Of a DNA stretch of 64,000 nucleotides, positions 54,285 through 63,080 are shown piece by piece. Source of the stretch: Salipaludibacillus sp. LMS25 (GTDB lineage: Bacteria > Bacillota > Bacilli > Bacillales > Salisediminibacteriaceae); the NCBI RefSeq assembly GCF_024362805.1, contig NZ_CP093299.1, forward strand, positions 3,566,001-3,630,000, in the 5' to 3' direction. The translations under genes and the position numbers were made by a program. Below the pieces are notes generated by a model. That model saw nothing but the letters and a program-made list of their open reading frames with translations, was not told the origin of the DNA and searched no databases. Within the stretch, counting starts at the first letter, position 1, and each line of letters begins with the position of its first letter.

Positions 54285-54719
54285 TCACTTAATTAGTTTT
54301 TTTCGGACTTTTTCAGCAATTTTCGATAAATCATCATTAGAATATTGGCTGCTGTGATCATGCCATACAGCTCCAAAGCCATCACCTTTACCGTAGCGAG
54401 GTATTAGATGAACGTGGAAGTGAAAAACAGACTGACCAGCAACCTCACCGTTGTTATTTAGCAAGTTAATTCCTTCTGGCAAAAAAGCGTTTTTAATCGC
54501 CCTAGCCACTTTCGGGACAGCTTTAAATACATGCTCTGCGGAAGCACTAGATAATTCGTAAATATTTTCCTCGTGTGCTTTCGGAATGATGAGAGTATGA
54601 CCTTTCGTGACTTGACTTAAATCGAGAAAGGCCAGAACATGATCATCCTCATAAATTTTTTTTGAGGGAATGTCGCCTGAAACAATTTTACAAAAAACAC
54701 AGTCTTCTTTTGTCTGCAT
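54285..54719 (-). CDS. hit: HIT-family nucleotide-binding protein
   Basis: A 144-residue histidine-triad protein (nucleotide hydrolase or transferase). Zinc CxxC near the start (DCVFCKIVSGDIPSKKIYED), DDHVLAFLDLSQVTKGHTLI, and the triad HFHVHLIPRY. The start is the ATG at 54717-54719, 5 bases after GAGGTGG; the upstream frame adds three residues. It is divergent from ecsA, the classical hit-ecs arrangement. Confidence 0.94.
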   Translation of the reverse strand: MQTKEDCVFCKIVSGDIPSKKIYEDDHVLAFLDLSQVTKGHTLIIPKAHEENIYELSSASAEHVFKAVPKVARAIKNAFLPEGINLLNNNGEVAGQSVFHFHVHLIPRYGKGDGFGAVWHDHSSQYSNDDLSKIAEKVRKKLIK

Positions 54720-54893
54720 GTTTACCACCTCTTATTTTACACTAAATTTTGTCGTAGCTATGTAGGCATTATGTCTTAATGCTTGTTAATATCGTATCAT
54801 AATTGATTGATCAATGCTTTTCAAGTTTGCATGTTTCCGATATAGTAAAGATTGGGAATAATATGAACGGTATTAAGGAGGAGGAAATAATAG

Positions 54894-55637
54894 ATGAATG
54901 AATTATTGACTGTTAATAATGTGACAGGGGGGTACCATAAAAATAAACCTGTTTTGCACAATATTACGTTCACTGTTAAATCGAATGAGATGGTAGGATT
55001 GATCGGTTTAAATGGAGCAGGAAAAAGTACCACAATAAAGCATATATTAGGGTTAATGGAGCCGCACAAAGGTGAGGTTAGATTAGCGGGACAGACATTA
55101 GCAGATAATAAAACGACTTATCGGCAGAAGCTTGCATACATTCCAGAAATGCCACTTTTATATGAAGAAATGACGCTGTGGGAACATTTAGAACTAACAG
55201 CGATGGCTTATGGTTTAACAGAAAAACAATTTAAGGAACGAGCAGACCAATTGTTAAAAGAATTTAGAATGACAAAGATGATAAATTGGTTTCCTAGTCA
55301 CTTTTCCAAAGGGATGCGACAAAAAGTGATGATTATGAGTGCTTTTCTTATTAGACCGTCTATTTATATAGCAGATGAGCCATTTGTGGGGTTGGATCCT
55401 ATCGGGATTAAATCGTTTTTGGATCGGATGCTTGAATTGCGAGAGGAAGGCTGTGGAATTCTCATGTCCACTCATATATTAACCACTGCTGAAAAGTATT
55501 GTGATCGTTTTTTGTTTCTTCATCAAGGTCAACTGATTATGCAAGGCACGTTAAAGGAACTACAAATGCAGGCGAATATGCCGAATGCGGCCCTCGATGA
55601 TATCTATGTAGAAATGACAAAGGAAGATCAACCATGA
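54894..55637 (+). CDS. ecsA: ABC transporter ATPase EcsA
   Basis: ATPase of the Ecs transporter, needed in B. subtilis for exoenzyme secretion, competence and intramembrane proteolysis by RasP. Walker A GLNGAGKST (38-46), signature FSKGMRQKVMIMSA, Walker B IYIADEPFVGLD and switch STHILTTAEK. The 247 residues equal the B. subtilis length. The stop overlaps ecsB by 4 bases. AAGGAGGAGG precedes the ATG. A perfect ATTGATCAAT (54806-54815) lies in the hit-ecs divergent region. Confidence 0.95.
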   Translation: MNELLTVNNVTGGYHKNKPVLHNITFTVKSNEMVGLIGLNGAGKSTTIKHILGLMEPHKGEVRLAGQTLADNKTTYRQKLAYIPEMPLLYEEMTLWEHLELTAMAYGLTEKQFKERADQLLKEFRMTKMINWFPSHFSKGMRQKVMIMSAFLIRPSIYIADEPFVGLDPIGIKSFLDRMLELREEGCGILMSTHILTTAEKYCDRFLFLHQGQLIMQGTLKELQMQANMPNAALDDIYVEMTKEDQP

Positions 55638-56860
55638 ATGATGTTATAAAACTTTGGTCTAAGCGTCGTAGCGATTATTGGACGATGGCTGTAAAATATT
55701 TAAAATTAATAGGTAACAGCGGTTTTTTATTTACACTTTATCTATTGTTTGTGTTTGGAAGCTATTATTATGGTCAGTTTTTGCAATGGCTACCAGATGC
55801 GTTTCCTGCTGTATTCGTTTTTACACTTGTTTTTACATGGCTGATGACAAGAGGCAGAACGAGGACATTTGTTAAACAAGGCGATTTAATTTTTCTAACA
55901 CCAATAGAGGGGCGACTAGGTTCTTATATTCGTGCTTCTATTCGATATAGTTGGTTGATGGAAACATTTTGGGTGTCTCTAACATTCCTCGTCCTAGCAC
56001 CGCTATTTTTTGACAGAGTAGTAGGTGATGGAAATTCATTTTTTTTCATATTAGTTTGTATGAGCTTATTAAAGTTTTGGAATTTGTCAGCAGGCTTTGA
56101 AGAGCAACGGATTTTGGATAGACTGCATTATTCGTATCATACGTGGATGAGAGCAGGATTAAATGCTGTAACTGTTTATGCCTTGTTTTCTCAACAGTCT
56201 TATTTAGTTATTGGCATTATCGCTCTTGCTCTCACCATCTTTTATTTTGGCTATTTTCGACAGCTTGCGAAAAATTACAGTTTAAAGTGGGAGCGGCTTG
56301 TTGACATTGAAACCCAAACAGTGATGACTTTCTACAGAGTTGCTAATAGTTTCACTGATGTGCCGAGTTTAAAATCAAAAGTACGTTCTCGCAGCTGGCT
56401 GTCTTCGCTTTATAAATTAGTGCCATATAGTCGAAAGCATGTCTACCATTATATGTTTGGCAGATCTTTTATTCGAGCGAATGATTATTTCGGCATTTTC
56501 ATTCGGTTAACGCTCCTTGGTGTGTTGTTTTTAACGATCGTAGAGCTTGACTGGGGAAGGTGGCTCATTAGTGTATTATTTGCTTATATGACGGCTCTGC
56601 AGCTGGAAACGCTGAAAAACCATTATGACACGAGCCAAATGGTTGATTTATATCCTGTTACTGATGATGTTAAATTAGCAGGGCATAAATTTTGGGTGTT
56701 AACAGCGGGTATCTGTCAATCCGTTATATTTGCTATCGCCACTTTTCTTAGCTATGGCTTACTAGCAGGGGGATTAGTCTTAATACTTGCTTCCCTCACA
56801 TATAGTTATCACATATATGTTCGTTTAGGGAAAAAATATGCATCGTCTCTAACAGCATAA
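55634..56860 (+). CDS. ecsB: ABC transporter permease EcsB
   Basis: A 408-residue membrane subunit with about six to nine helices, first at ~28-50 and ~55-75 and a cluster at ~285-400. EcsB-type text: MNDVIKLWSKRRSDYWTMAV, FLTPIEGRLGSYIRASIRYSW and MFGRSFIRANDYFGIFIRLT. Partner of EcsA; the natural substrate is unsettled (peptides are suspected). Confidence 0.94.
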   Translation: MNDVIKLWSKRRSDYWTMAVKYLKLIGNSGFLFTLYLLFVFGSYYYGQFLQWLPDAFPAVFVFTLVFTWLMTRGRTRTFVKQGDLIFLTPIEGRLGSYIRASIRYSWLMETFWVSLTFLVLAPLFFDRVVGDGNSFFFILVCMSLLKFWNLSAGFEEQRILDRLHYSYHTWMRAGLNAVTVYALFSQQSYLVIGIIALALTIFYFGYFRQLAKNYSLKWERLVDIETQTVMTFYRVANSFTDVPSLKSKVRSRSWLSSLYKLVPYSRKHVYHYMFGRSFIRANDYFGIFIRLTLLGVLFLTIVELDWGRWLISVLFAYMTALQLETLKNHYDTSQMVDLYPVTDDVKLAGHKFWVLTAGICQSVIFAIATFLSYGLLAGGLVLILASLTYSYHIYVRLGKKYASSLTA

Positions 56861-56889
56861 CGTCGTGTTTTGGGAAAGGAGGAGGACCG

Positions 56890-57633
56890 ATGACGGCTTA
56901 TATGGAAAAGGTCGAGCGTGAACTAAAGCGCTGGGAACGTAAAATTCGCCGTCCTCCCTCGTTACCGGCAAGTTTTAGTAAGCGTTGGCAAAATAAAATA
57001 AATAACAAGATTCCTGAAAAGGTTCATAATGTCGTAACAGAAAGTGTTAAACAGATGGTTCAGGCTACGTTAGTAGGAAGTGACTATTTATCGGATTTAA
57101 GCCTTGTCACCGAGTCGACAGTGGAGGAACGAGATAGACTATTTGATGAGCGCGTATCTATGTATAAACGGACAGCGGCGATAGAAGGTGCAGGCACTGG
57201 TTTTGGCGGCATTATACTTGGTTTAGCGGATTTTCCTTTGCTGTTGACTATTAAAATGAAATGCTTATTTGATGCAGGAAAAATGTATGGCTTTAATACG
57301 AATGATCCAAAGGAAAGATTATTTTTGCTTCATATCTTCCAGCTTGCTTTTTCAAAAGAAGCGGTTAAAGAAGATAGTTTAGAAAAAGTGAAAGCATGGG
57401 ATGAATTAGATGATGTGTTATTAGAGGAGAAGGGGAAAAGTGAGAAGACTTATGAGATAGATTGGCGTACGTTCCAATTGGAGTATCGCGATTTTATTGA
57501 TCTGCCAAAAACATTACAACTTGTTCCAGGGTTTGGGGCTTTAGTTGGTGCCACTGCTAATTATCATTATTTAGACATTCTTGCTTATCACGCTAAAAAT
57601 AGTTTTCGCTATCGGTTGTTAACTGACAAATAA
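56890..57633 (+). CDS. ecsC: EcsC-family protein
   Basis: A 247-residue member of the EcsC family (YMEKVERELKRWERKIRRPP, VKQMVQATLVGSDYLSDLSL, EGAGTGFGGIILGLADFPLL and VPGFGALVGATANYHYLDIL). The two Gly-rich hydrophobic stretches may enter the membrane. Third gene of the ecs operon, 29 bases after ecsB; it is dispensable and of unknown function in B. subtilis. GGAAAGGAGGAGGACCG precedes the ATG. Confidence 0.94.
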   Translation: MTAYMEKVERELKRWERKIRRPPSLPASFSKRWQNKINNKIPEKVHNVVTESVKQMVQATLVGSDYLSDLSLVTESTVEERDRLFDERVSMYKRTAAIEGAGTGFGGIILGLADFPLLLTIKMKCLFDAGKMYGFNTNDPKERLFLLHIFQLAFSKEAVKEDSLEKVKAWDELDDVLLEEKGKSEKTYEIDWRTFQLEYRDFIDLPKTLQLVPGFGALVGATANYHYLDILAYHAKNSFRYRLLTDK

Positions 57634-57643
57634 AATATAGAGT

Positions 57644-57697
57644 GACTGTCTCGCCAGTATCGTTGAAATTAATGGTAAGTAGAGACAGTCTTTATTT
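57644..57697 (+). terminator. Terminator of ecsABC
   Basis: GACTGTCTC / GAGACAGTC stem with ~29-base loop and a TTTATTTTATT tail. Confidence 0.85.
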
Positions 57698-57780
57698 TAT
57701 TGTAAGAAAGGTATTCGTGGAGAGGCTTGTCAATGTGATGAAAAACTCGTGCTTTACGCATGGTTAGCTCATATAGACGT

Positions 57781-58365
57781 TTAATGAGCGGCTAAATCAG
57801 CTTCTTCATGGTGTTTAAGCTCTGTATATACGACGAGCCTCTCTTCGTGGGTTTTTCGTTTTCTGTCAAACAATCCATGACAAGTAACTAAATTTAATTT
57901 TGGCCTACTTGCATAACCAAAAATAGTATCGATCGGTGCGTGATTGTTTGGATAAACTTCAATTTTAGTTACTTCAAATGTTAGTGTCGAACCGTATTCA
58001 CTTTTGATTACAATATCGTCGCCTTGTTCAAGGTTTTTCAAGGTGAAAAAAACCGCAGGACCTGTGAAATCATCGACATGGCCAGCGATCACAGCGTTTC
58101 CCTTTGCTCCAGGCATAGAGCTGTTCGTCATCCACCCTGCTAGTTCTCCTCTTTCAGGAACTTCCATAGAGCCATCTTTGTTCAGGTGGCAAGGAATGAC
58201 CTCTGCCGTAATTCCTAGCTTAGGAATTTGAATCATAACGGGTTGAATGCCATTATCGCCAACAGATTGAGGGGCACTTTCTATATGAGGGGCGAAAGAA
58301 AGTGTTACGATTCCTACAAGGACGACTAAAAAGGTTATGATTCTCGGTCTGAATGGTTGTCCCAT
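57781..58365 (-). CDS. Sortase with dedicated LPVTG substrate
   Basis: A 194-residue transpeptidase that joins LPxTG-type proteins to peptidoglycan. An N-terminal membrane anchor covers ~9-25. Catalytic residues: H96 (AGHVDD), C162 (LVTCHG) and R176 (EERLVVY). The compact barrel and LVTC motif fit class D/F sortases rather than housekeeping SrtA. Its start lies inside the 3' end of the substrate gene (31-base overlap) without a clear ribosome site, so translation is probably coupled. The tail EADLAAH is unremarkable. Confidence 0.9.
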   Translation of the reverse strand: MGQPFRPRIITFLVVLVGIVTLSFAPHIESAPQSVGDNGIQPVMIQIPKLGITAEVIPCHLNKDGSMEVPERGELAGWMTNSSMPGAKGNAVIAGHVDDFTGPAVFFTLKNLEQGDDIVIKSEYGSTLTFEVTKIEVYPNNHAPIDTIFGYASRPKLNLVTCHGLFDRKRKTHEERLVVYTELKHHEEADLAAH

Positions 58366-59165
58366 GGCTGTAATTGAAAAAGTAAGAAAATAAAAGTTAA
58401 TGTTATTAAAATACTCAGAATGCCCCCGATCGTAATGCCATTATCTTTATATGCTGATGCTCCCCCTAAGCCTGTGACAGGTAATTGTGAAGGGAGACGA
58501 TTAAGGGAAGGGTCTGCTAAGATAACCGCATCTAATTCTGGTGCCCCGTTAGTAAGTCCAACTAAAAACACGGTATAATGTATATCATGATCAAGTTCAA
58601 TGGGAAGGGATAATAACGCCTTATGTTCTTCCGTAGAGAAAAAGTTTAAACGAGTCGTGCCAGAGGCGAGCTCTGTATATTCAGATATATTCATATATGG
58701 TAGCGCTGAAAATAATGTCACGTCGTTAACCACCAATGACACAGTGGGCGCATCAGGGGATAAGTTAGCCGCTCGAATTATTGCCATACCGTCTGTTGCC
58801 CTCGTTGTATCTTCCATTACGTTCACATCTAAATTCTCTACCATATGAACGATAGCTGCCGTATAAGCACGATCTTCATCTATTGTGATGGTTGTGTTTA
58901 AGAGTGGCGTTTCATAGTCACCACTAGGGTAAATCGTTAATGTGTATTCATTTGGTGGAATAACGATATAATCAGATGCTTTTGTATACTCAAGTCCTTC
59001 CACGACCACTTCATCATTTATAGCTACATCAATTTGAGGCGTATCAGGGGAAGTATGGACAAACCTTATCTTACCATCATTCGTATCAGCTAAAACGAAA
59101 CGAGAAACAGTGAAAAAAATAAAGAGCAGAGTCACCACCCTTGCCAACACTTTTCGCTTTTTCAA
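58335..59165 (-). CDS. Wall-anchored DUF4397-domain protein (sortase substrate)
   Basis: A 276-residue surface protein. A signal peptide covers ~1-26; two DUF4397 repeats (~28-120 RFVHTSPDTPQIDVAINDEV and ~120-215 IRAANLSPDAPTVSLVVNDV) are beta-rich. At the end come LPVTG (228-232), a linker, a hydrophobic helix (TIGGILSILITLTFIFLLFQ) and a charged tail, the classical sorting signal though with a long gap after LPVTG. AAGGAG fits the TTG at 59165. It is the first gene of a two-gene operon with its sortase. DUF4397 proteins are often extracellular; ligand unknown. Confidence 0.9.
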   Translation of the reverse strand: MKKRKVLARVVTLLFIFFTVSRFVLADTNDGKIRFVHTSPDTPQIDVAINDEVVVEGLEYTKASDYIVIPPNEYTLTIYPSGDYETPLLNTTITIDEDRAYTAAIVHMVENLDVNVMEDTTRATDGMAIIRAANLSPDAPTVSLVVNDVTLFSALPYMNISEYTELASGTTRLNFFSTEEHKALLSLPIELDHDIHYTVFLVGLTNGAPELDAVILADPSLNRLPSQLPVTGLGGASAYKDNGITIGGILSILITLTFIFLLFQLQPWDNHSDRES

Positions 59166-59281
59166 CGGAGTCATCTCCTTAATTTTAATAGTGATGATTG
59201 TTAGGATGGCCCATTTTATAAATTTTATGTATAACATGGTGGTGTTGGGAAATTAATCTAAAATCCGGTTACCATTAGATG

Positions 59282-59443
59282 TTTATCACAGGTAACCGTC
59301 CGACAAACACCTGCCTGAAAAGAAAGAGGAGAGATAACTCTATATAGGCGGGAGAGAATGAAGGCTATTGTCCTGATTCACTCAACTATCAATCAGTGGG
59401 AGAAAAACGAAAACGTCCTCTGATTGATGGAGAGGCGTTTTAT
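59282..59443 (+). repeat. Family B repeat, copy B10 (162 bp)
   Basis: TTTATCACAGGTAACCGTCC, AAGAGGAGAGATAACTCTAT, TAGGCGGGAGAGAATG, GTCCTGATTCACTCAACTAT, CAATCAGTGGGAG, and a diverged right end GAGGCGTTTTAT. Confidence 0.88.
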
Positions 59444-59654
59444 GAATGAATAATTAAGTGGTAGAGAGAGGAGAAAAATTAAGAAGGGGCGTCCAATCTC
59501 TACGAACGGGAGTGGACGGGTGAGAAGACTTATGGTAATGGGGATGTGGCTATGACTATGACACGTGATTTATTTTAAAAAGATAGTGGAGAATTACGAA
59601 TTTGCATAGGAAAAAATATTCCTGGATGTGTGGAAAAATGGAACAAAATGATAG

Positions 59655-59813
59655 TTTATCCCACTCTTAAGGGGCAGTAAAACCCCCACCTCAAAACTTA
59701 AGAAGATCGACAAGTTTAGGTGGGGGATAAACGGCCCCTAAAGGTCTGATAAGTTAAACTAACCATCAGTGGGGAATGAAGGAAAACTCCCACTGATTGA
59801 AGCTTAGCTTTAT
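59655..59813 (+). repeat. Family A repeat, copy A7 (159 bp)
   Basis: Full length, from TTTATCCCACTCTTAAGGGG to AAGCTTAGCTTTAT. Differences: AAGATCGACAAGTTTAGG in the loop and ACGGCCCC in the right arm. Confidence 0.92.
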
Positions 59814-59899
59814 TTAGTAGCTCTTCACAAAAATCATTCTTTAAACGTACCGTGATCGAAGCAGAATTGAACCATTCGGAGAAAATAAATCATTTGATA

Positions 59900-59939
59900 A
59901 AAAGCCAATGTGTCTGTACGTGATTTACAGACACATTGG
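59900..59939 (-). terminator. Terminator of yhaA
   Basis: On the minus strand CCAATGTGTCTGT / ACAGACACATTGG, 9-base loop, followed by CTTTTT. Confidence 0.92.
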
Positions 59940-59976
59940 ATAAACAGCATGTTAAAAAATGATTGGAGAACATGAG

Positions 59977-61161
59977 TTAAGCACGGTTTTCAAAAGTGCT
60001 TAACACGAGGTTACCAAGCACAGTGGCGCCATGTAACATGGCTCGTTCGTCTATGTCAAATCGTGGATGATGGTGAGGGTAAGTCTTCTCCCAGTCAGGG
60101 TGTTGAGCACCAGTGAAGAAAAAGGCTCCCTTTGTATGGTTTAAATAATAACTGAAATCTTCTCCACCCATTTGAGGTGTGGCATGGATAACCTGCTCAA
60201 TGTTTTTTGATTGGGAGGCTACCTGTTGGAGAAATTGGGCCTTATCTGAATGATTTATTACAGCGGGATACCCTTTGTAGTAATGGAAGTCTGCTTTTGC
60301 ACCGAAACTGTCAGCTACCCCATGAACCACTTCAGCTATATTTTCTTTCACTTGAGCTTGTATTTTTTCATCAAATGTACGTACTGTACCTTCCAATCGC
60401 GCCGAATCTGCAATAACGTTAAAGGCATTTTTTGCCTCGAAAGCACCGATACTAATAACGGCCGATTCCATAGGATCCACACGCCGGCTTACAATATGTT
60501 GTAACGATTGGACAATTTGGGAACCGATCAAAATTGCGTCTTTCGTCATGTGAGGCTGTGCCCCATGTCCGCCTTTTCCGTGTACGATGATTTCGAATCG
60601 ATCAGCCGCAGCCATAATGGGGCCTTCGTTGTATTCAATTGTGCCGAGTGGCGTAGTGGCCCATAAATGGGTCCCAAAAATAACATCCACATTTTCTAAA
60701 CAACCGTCATCAATCATGGGCTTGGCCCCGCCTGGAGCAAGCTCTTCTGCATGCTGATGGATAAATACGACAGTCCCTTTTAAACCTGTCTTTATAGAGT
60801 TTAGTGCTTTAGCTAAAACGAGCAATAAAGAGGTATGGGCATCGTGTCCGCATGCATGCATCACATTTGGAACAGTTGATTTATAAGGAACATCCTTTAA
60901 GTCCTGAATTGGCAGAGCGTCAAAGTCAGCTCGTAGTGCGACTGTTGGTCCTTTACCAGCTTCTCCAGTAAGGGTTGCTACAACACCACGACCACCTACA
61001 CCTTCTCGTACGTCATGTCCAAGTTGACGGTGATACTGCGCAATATATTGAGGGGTTTTTACTTCTTGAAAGGACAGTTCTGGGTGTTGATGTAAATAGC
61101 GCCGAATATCAACCATTTCATCATAGTAGCTAGCAAGTTTTTCATATAAGTTATTAAACAT
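59977..61161 (-). CDS. yhaA: M20D amidohydrolase YhaA (N-acyl amino acid hydrolase)
   Basis: A 394-residue metallo-aminoacylase-like enzyme of family M20D. Motifs: RRYLHQHPELSFQE, RADFDALPIQ, MHACGHDAHT (metal ligands C104, H106), HQHAEELAPGGAKPMIDDGC and IVHGKGGHGAQPH, with a C-terminal MGGEDFSYYL. It hydrolyses N-acyl amino acids or related amides in the cytoplasm; the precise substrate is unknown. In B. subtilis yhaA follows ecsABC; here the sortase pair and two repeats lie between. GGAGAGATCACTA precedes the ATG. Confidence 0.93.
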   Translation of the reverse strand: MFNNLYEKLASYYDEMVDIRRYLHQHPELSFQEVKTPQYIAQYHRQLGHDVREGVGGRGVVATLTGEAGKGPTVALRADFDALPIQDLKDVPYKSTVPNVMHACGHDAHTSLLLVLAKALNSIKTGLKGTVVFIHQHAEELAPGGAKPMIDDGCLENVDVIFGTHLWATTPLGTIEYNEGPIMAAADRFEIIVHGKGGHGAQPHMTKDAILIGSQIVQSLQHIVSRRVDPMESAVISIGAFEAKNAFNVIADSARLEGTVRTFDEKIQAQVKENIAEVVHGVADSFGAKADFHYYKGYPAVINHSDKAQFLQQVASQSKNIEQVIHATPQMGGEDFSYYLNHTKGAFFFTGAQHPDWEKTYPHHHPRFDIDERAMLHGATVLGNLVLSTFENRA

Positions 61162-61293
61162 TAGTGATCTCTCCTTAAACAGTCTATAACACCAAAACGT
61201 AATTCACGATGTGTCATGCATGATATGAGACAGTCATTATTTATAACAAGAAATATTAGGAAGTAGCGTTTGTAGGCCGTTATTTAACAGACC

Positions 61294-62040
61294 TTAAATA
61301 CTGAAAGGAATGTACTGTGATAAGTATGCCGCTATTCGTGAGAAAAGGCCAGAAAATAGCATAACTCCTAGTAAAATCATGATGATGCCACTTGTTTTTT
61401 GGATAAGAGGCAAGTAACGATTAATGTTACGAATTTTGCTAATTGACTTTGAGTAAATGAGGGCTACTAGTAAAAATGGGAGACCGATACCGATGGAATA
61501 AAACAACAATAATAGCATGCCTCCAAACGTATTAGCACTTTGTGACGCGAGCGCGATAATAGAACCTAAAACGAGACCGATACACGGTGACCAGCCTGCT
61601 GCAAACACCAATCCGAAGAGGATGGATCGTCCAAAGCTAGCTGACTTGGACGGTTTCATTAATTTTTTCTCACTCATAAGAAAGTTGAAGCTAAATACGC
61701 CTGTGAGTTGTAATCCGAATAAGACAATGATAATCCCACCTAGTTGCTGCAACAATACTTGATTTTGCAAAAATAACTGACCAAAAAGTGAAGAGGTGGC
61801 ACCGAGAACAAGAAAAATAGACGTAAAGCCGATGATAAATCCAATGCTTCTTGAAAGAATAAGCTTACGATCTGCCACAATTTCATGCTGATTGATGCTC
61901 CCACCAGTTAATTGGGCAATGTAAGCTGGCACTAGTGGAAATACGCAAGGAGACAGAAATGAAACGATCCCTGCAAACAGAGCAATCCATATAGAAAGAA
62001 ATGTGACTTCATTTATAATAAAAATACTTAACACGCTCAT
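61294..62040 (-). CDS. ccdA: CcdA, thiol-disulfide electron carrier
   Basis: A 248-residue six-helix membrane protein that passes electrons from cytoplasmic thioredoxin to extracytoplasmic thiol proteins for cytochrome c maturation and sporulation. Redox cysteines are C32 (SFLSPCVFPLVPAY) and C153 (AAGWSPCIGLVLGS). The start is the ATG at 62038-62040 after GGGGGAT; the longer frame adds seven residues. It stands alone, divergent from the broken pbpF. A more divergent relative lies at 20101-20829. Confidence 0.93.
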   Translation of the reverse strand: MSVLSIFIINEVTFLSIWIALFAGIVSFLSPCVFPLVPAYIAQLTGGSINQHEIVADRKLILSRSIGFIIGFTSIFLVLGATSSLFGQLFLQNQVLLQQLGGIIIVLFGLQLTGVFSFNFLMSEKKLMKPSKSASFGRSILFGLVFAAGWSPCIGLVLGSIIALASQSANTFGGMLLLLFYSIGIGLPFLLVALIYSKSISKIRNINRYLPLIQKTSGIIMILLGVMLFSGLFSRIAAYLSQYIPFSI

Positions 62041-62357
62041 GTAATCCCCCCACAAAAACAATTTCCTCTCTTAACTATACATGATAACCCCCCTTTTTAG
62101 AACATGTCTAATCTAGTAAACTTTCTTTAGCAAGAACTTTTTTCGCTATTTATCGTATATAATTAAGAAATTTTGCCAAATTTTTTAAGTGGGATATTAT
62201 TAGCGGTGGAGTGGGAAGGATAGTATGATTCGGCGTATGTTATTAGGAATGCTGTTTTTAATAGCTATCTTATTAATTGGAAGCTTAAGTTATGTAGGTA
62301 TTATCATTTTTGGGAATTATACGATAGATGAAACGAACCTTATTGAGGCGACAACTA

Positions 62358-62408
62358 TTTATCCCACTCTTAAGGGGCAGTAAAACCCCCACCTCAAAAC
62401 TTAAGAAG
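62358..62408 (+). repeat. Family A repeat, truncated copy A8
   Basis: TTTATCCCACTCTTAAGGGG to ACCTCAAAACTTAAGAAG, where it matches the first 51 bases of the 159-bp form and then stops at an IS3 left end. It lies inside pbpF at about codon 45. Confidence 0.92.
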
Positions 62409-63080
62409 TGGATAGGCTACACTAAGTTGGACAGATAAAATGAAGGCTTGTAAACTTAGACTATAACATAAGGGAGCGTGACTAAGATGACACGTCAACG
62501 TCGACCTTTTACAGTCGAATTTAAACTGTAATTAGTGAAGCTTTATGAAAATGGTAAATCACGTGCAGATATTGCGAGAGAGTATGATATCACGCCTTCT
62601 GCGTTAGATCGCTGGATTAAAAATCATAAAGAAACAGGTTCATTTGCCGCCAAAGATAACCGTTCTGAAGAAGAGAATGAACTAGCTAGGTTACGTAAGG
62701 AAAATCAGCGTCTCATGATGGAAAACGATATTTTAAAGCAAGCAGCGCTGATCATGGGACGAAAATAGATGTGATTCGAAATAATACTCACATTTATTCG
62801 GTATCAGCAATGTGTGACGTCCTCCAGATTCCTAAAAGTACGTATTACTATCATGCCAATTCCCAAGGCCGACGTGTGTTTAAAAGGGAAGATGAAGAGA
62901 TTTCCCAAGAGATCTCCCGAATTTTTAAAGAAAGCCGGAACAATTATGGCACGCGCAAAATCAAGAAAGAATTAAGTAGATTACCAAGACCAAAAAACGT
63001 ATCACGTCGTCGAATTGGCCGATTAATGAATGAACTGTGACTTGTATCAAACTATACCGTAGCACAGTACAAGCCACACT
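62409..63080 (+). mobile_element. IS3-family element, right part deleted, both ORFs mutated
   Basis: The left end starts TGGATAGGCTACACTAAGTT (IS3 elements begin TG). OrfA (62487-62768) has an HTH (ENGKSRADIAREYDITPSAL, DRWIKNHKETG) and a leucine-zipper-like tail; a TAA at codon 15 replaces an expected sense codon (Gln likely). OrfB starts at 62771 in the -1 frame, the usual IS3 frameshift arrangement (IYSVSAMCDVLQIPKSTYYY, NNYGTRKIKKEL), and is stopped by TGA at 63038-63040, after which NYTVAQYKPH continues. The DDE domain and right end are missing, so the element is dead. Confidence 0.85.

Larger units (their letters stand above)
59166..59976. other. Intergenic holding repeats B10 and A7
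   Basis: About 800 bases made of B10 (59282-59443), A7 (59655-59813) and unassigned AT-rich DNA between and after them. No gene was recognised at 59444-59654. Confidence 0.5.

Noticed and set aside
6779..62408. A CRISPR array or phage attachment sites as the explanation for the repeats
   Set aside because: Copies are dispersed over 55 kb, 32-162 bp long, palindromic and not regularly spaced; there are no cas genes, spacers or integrase.
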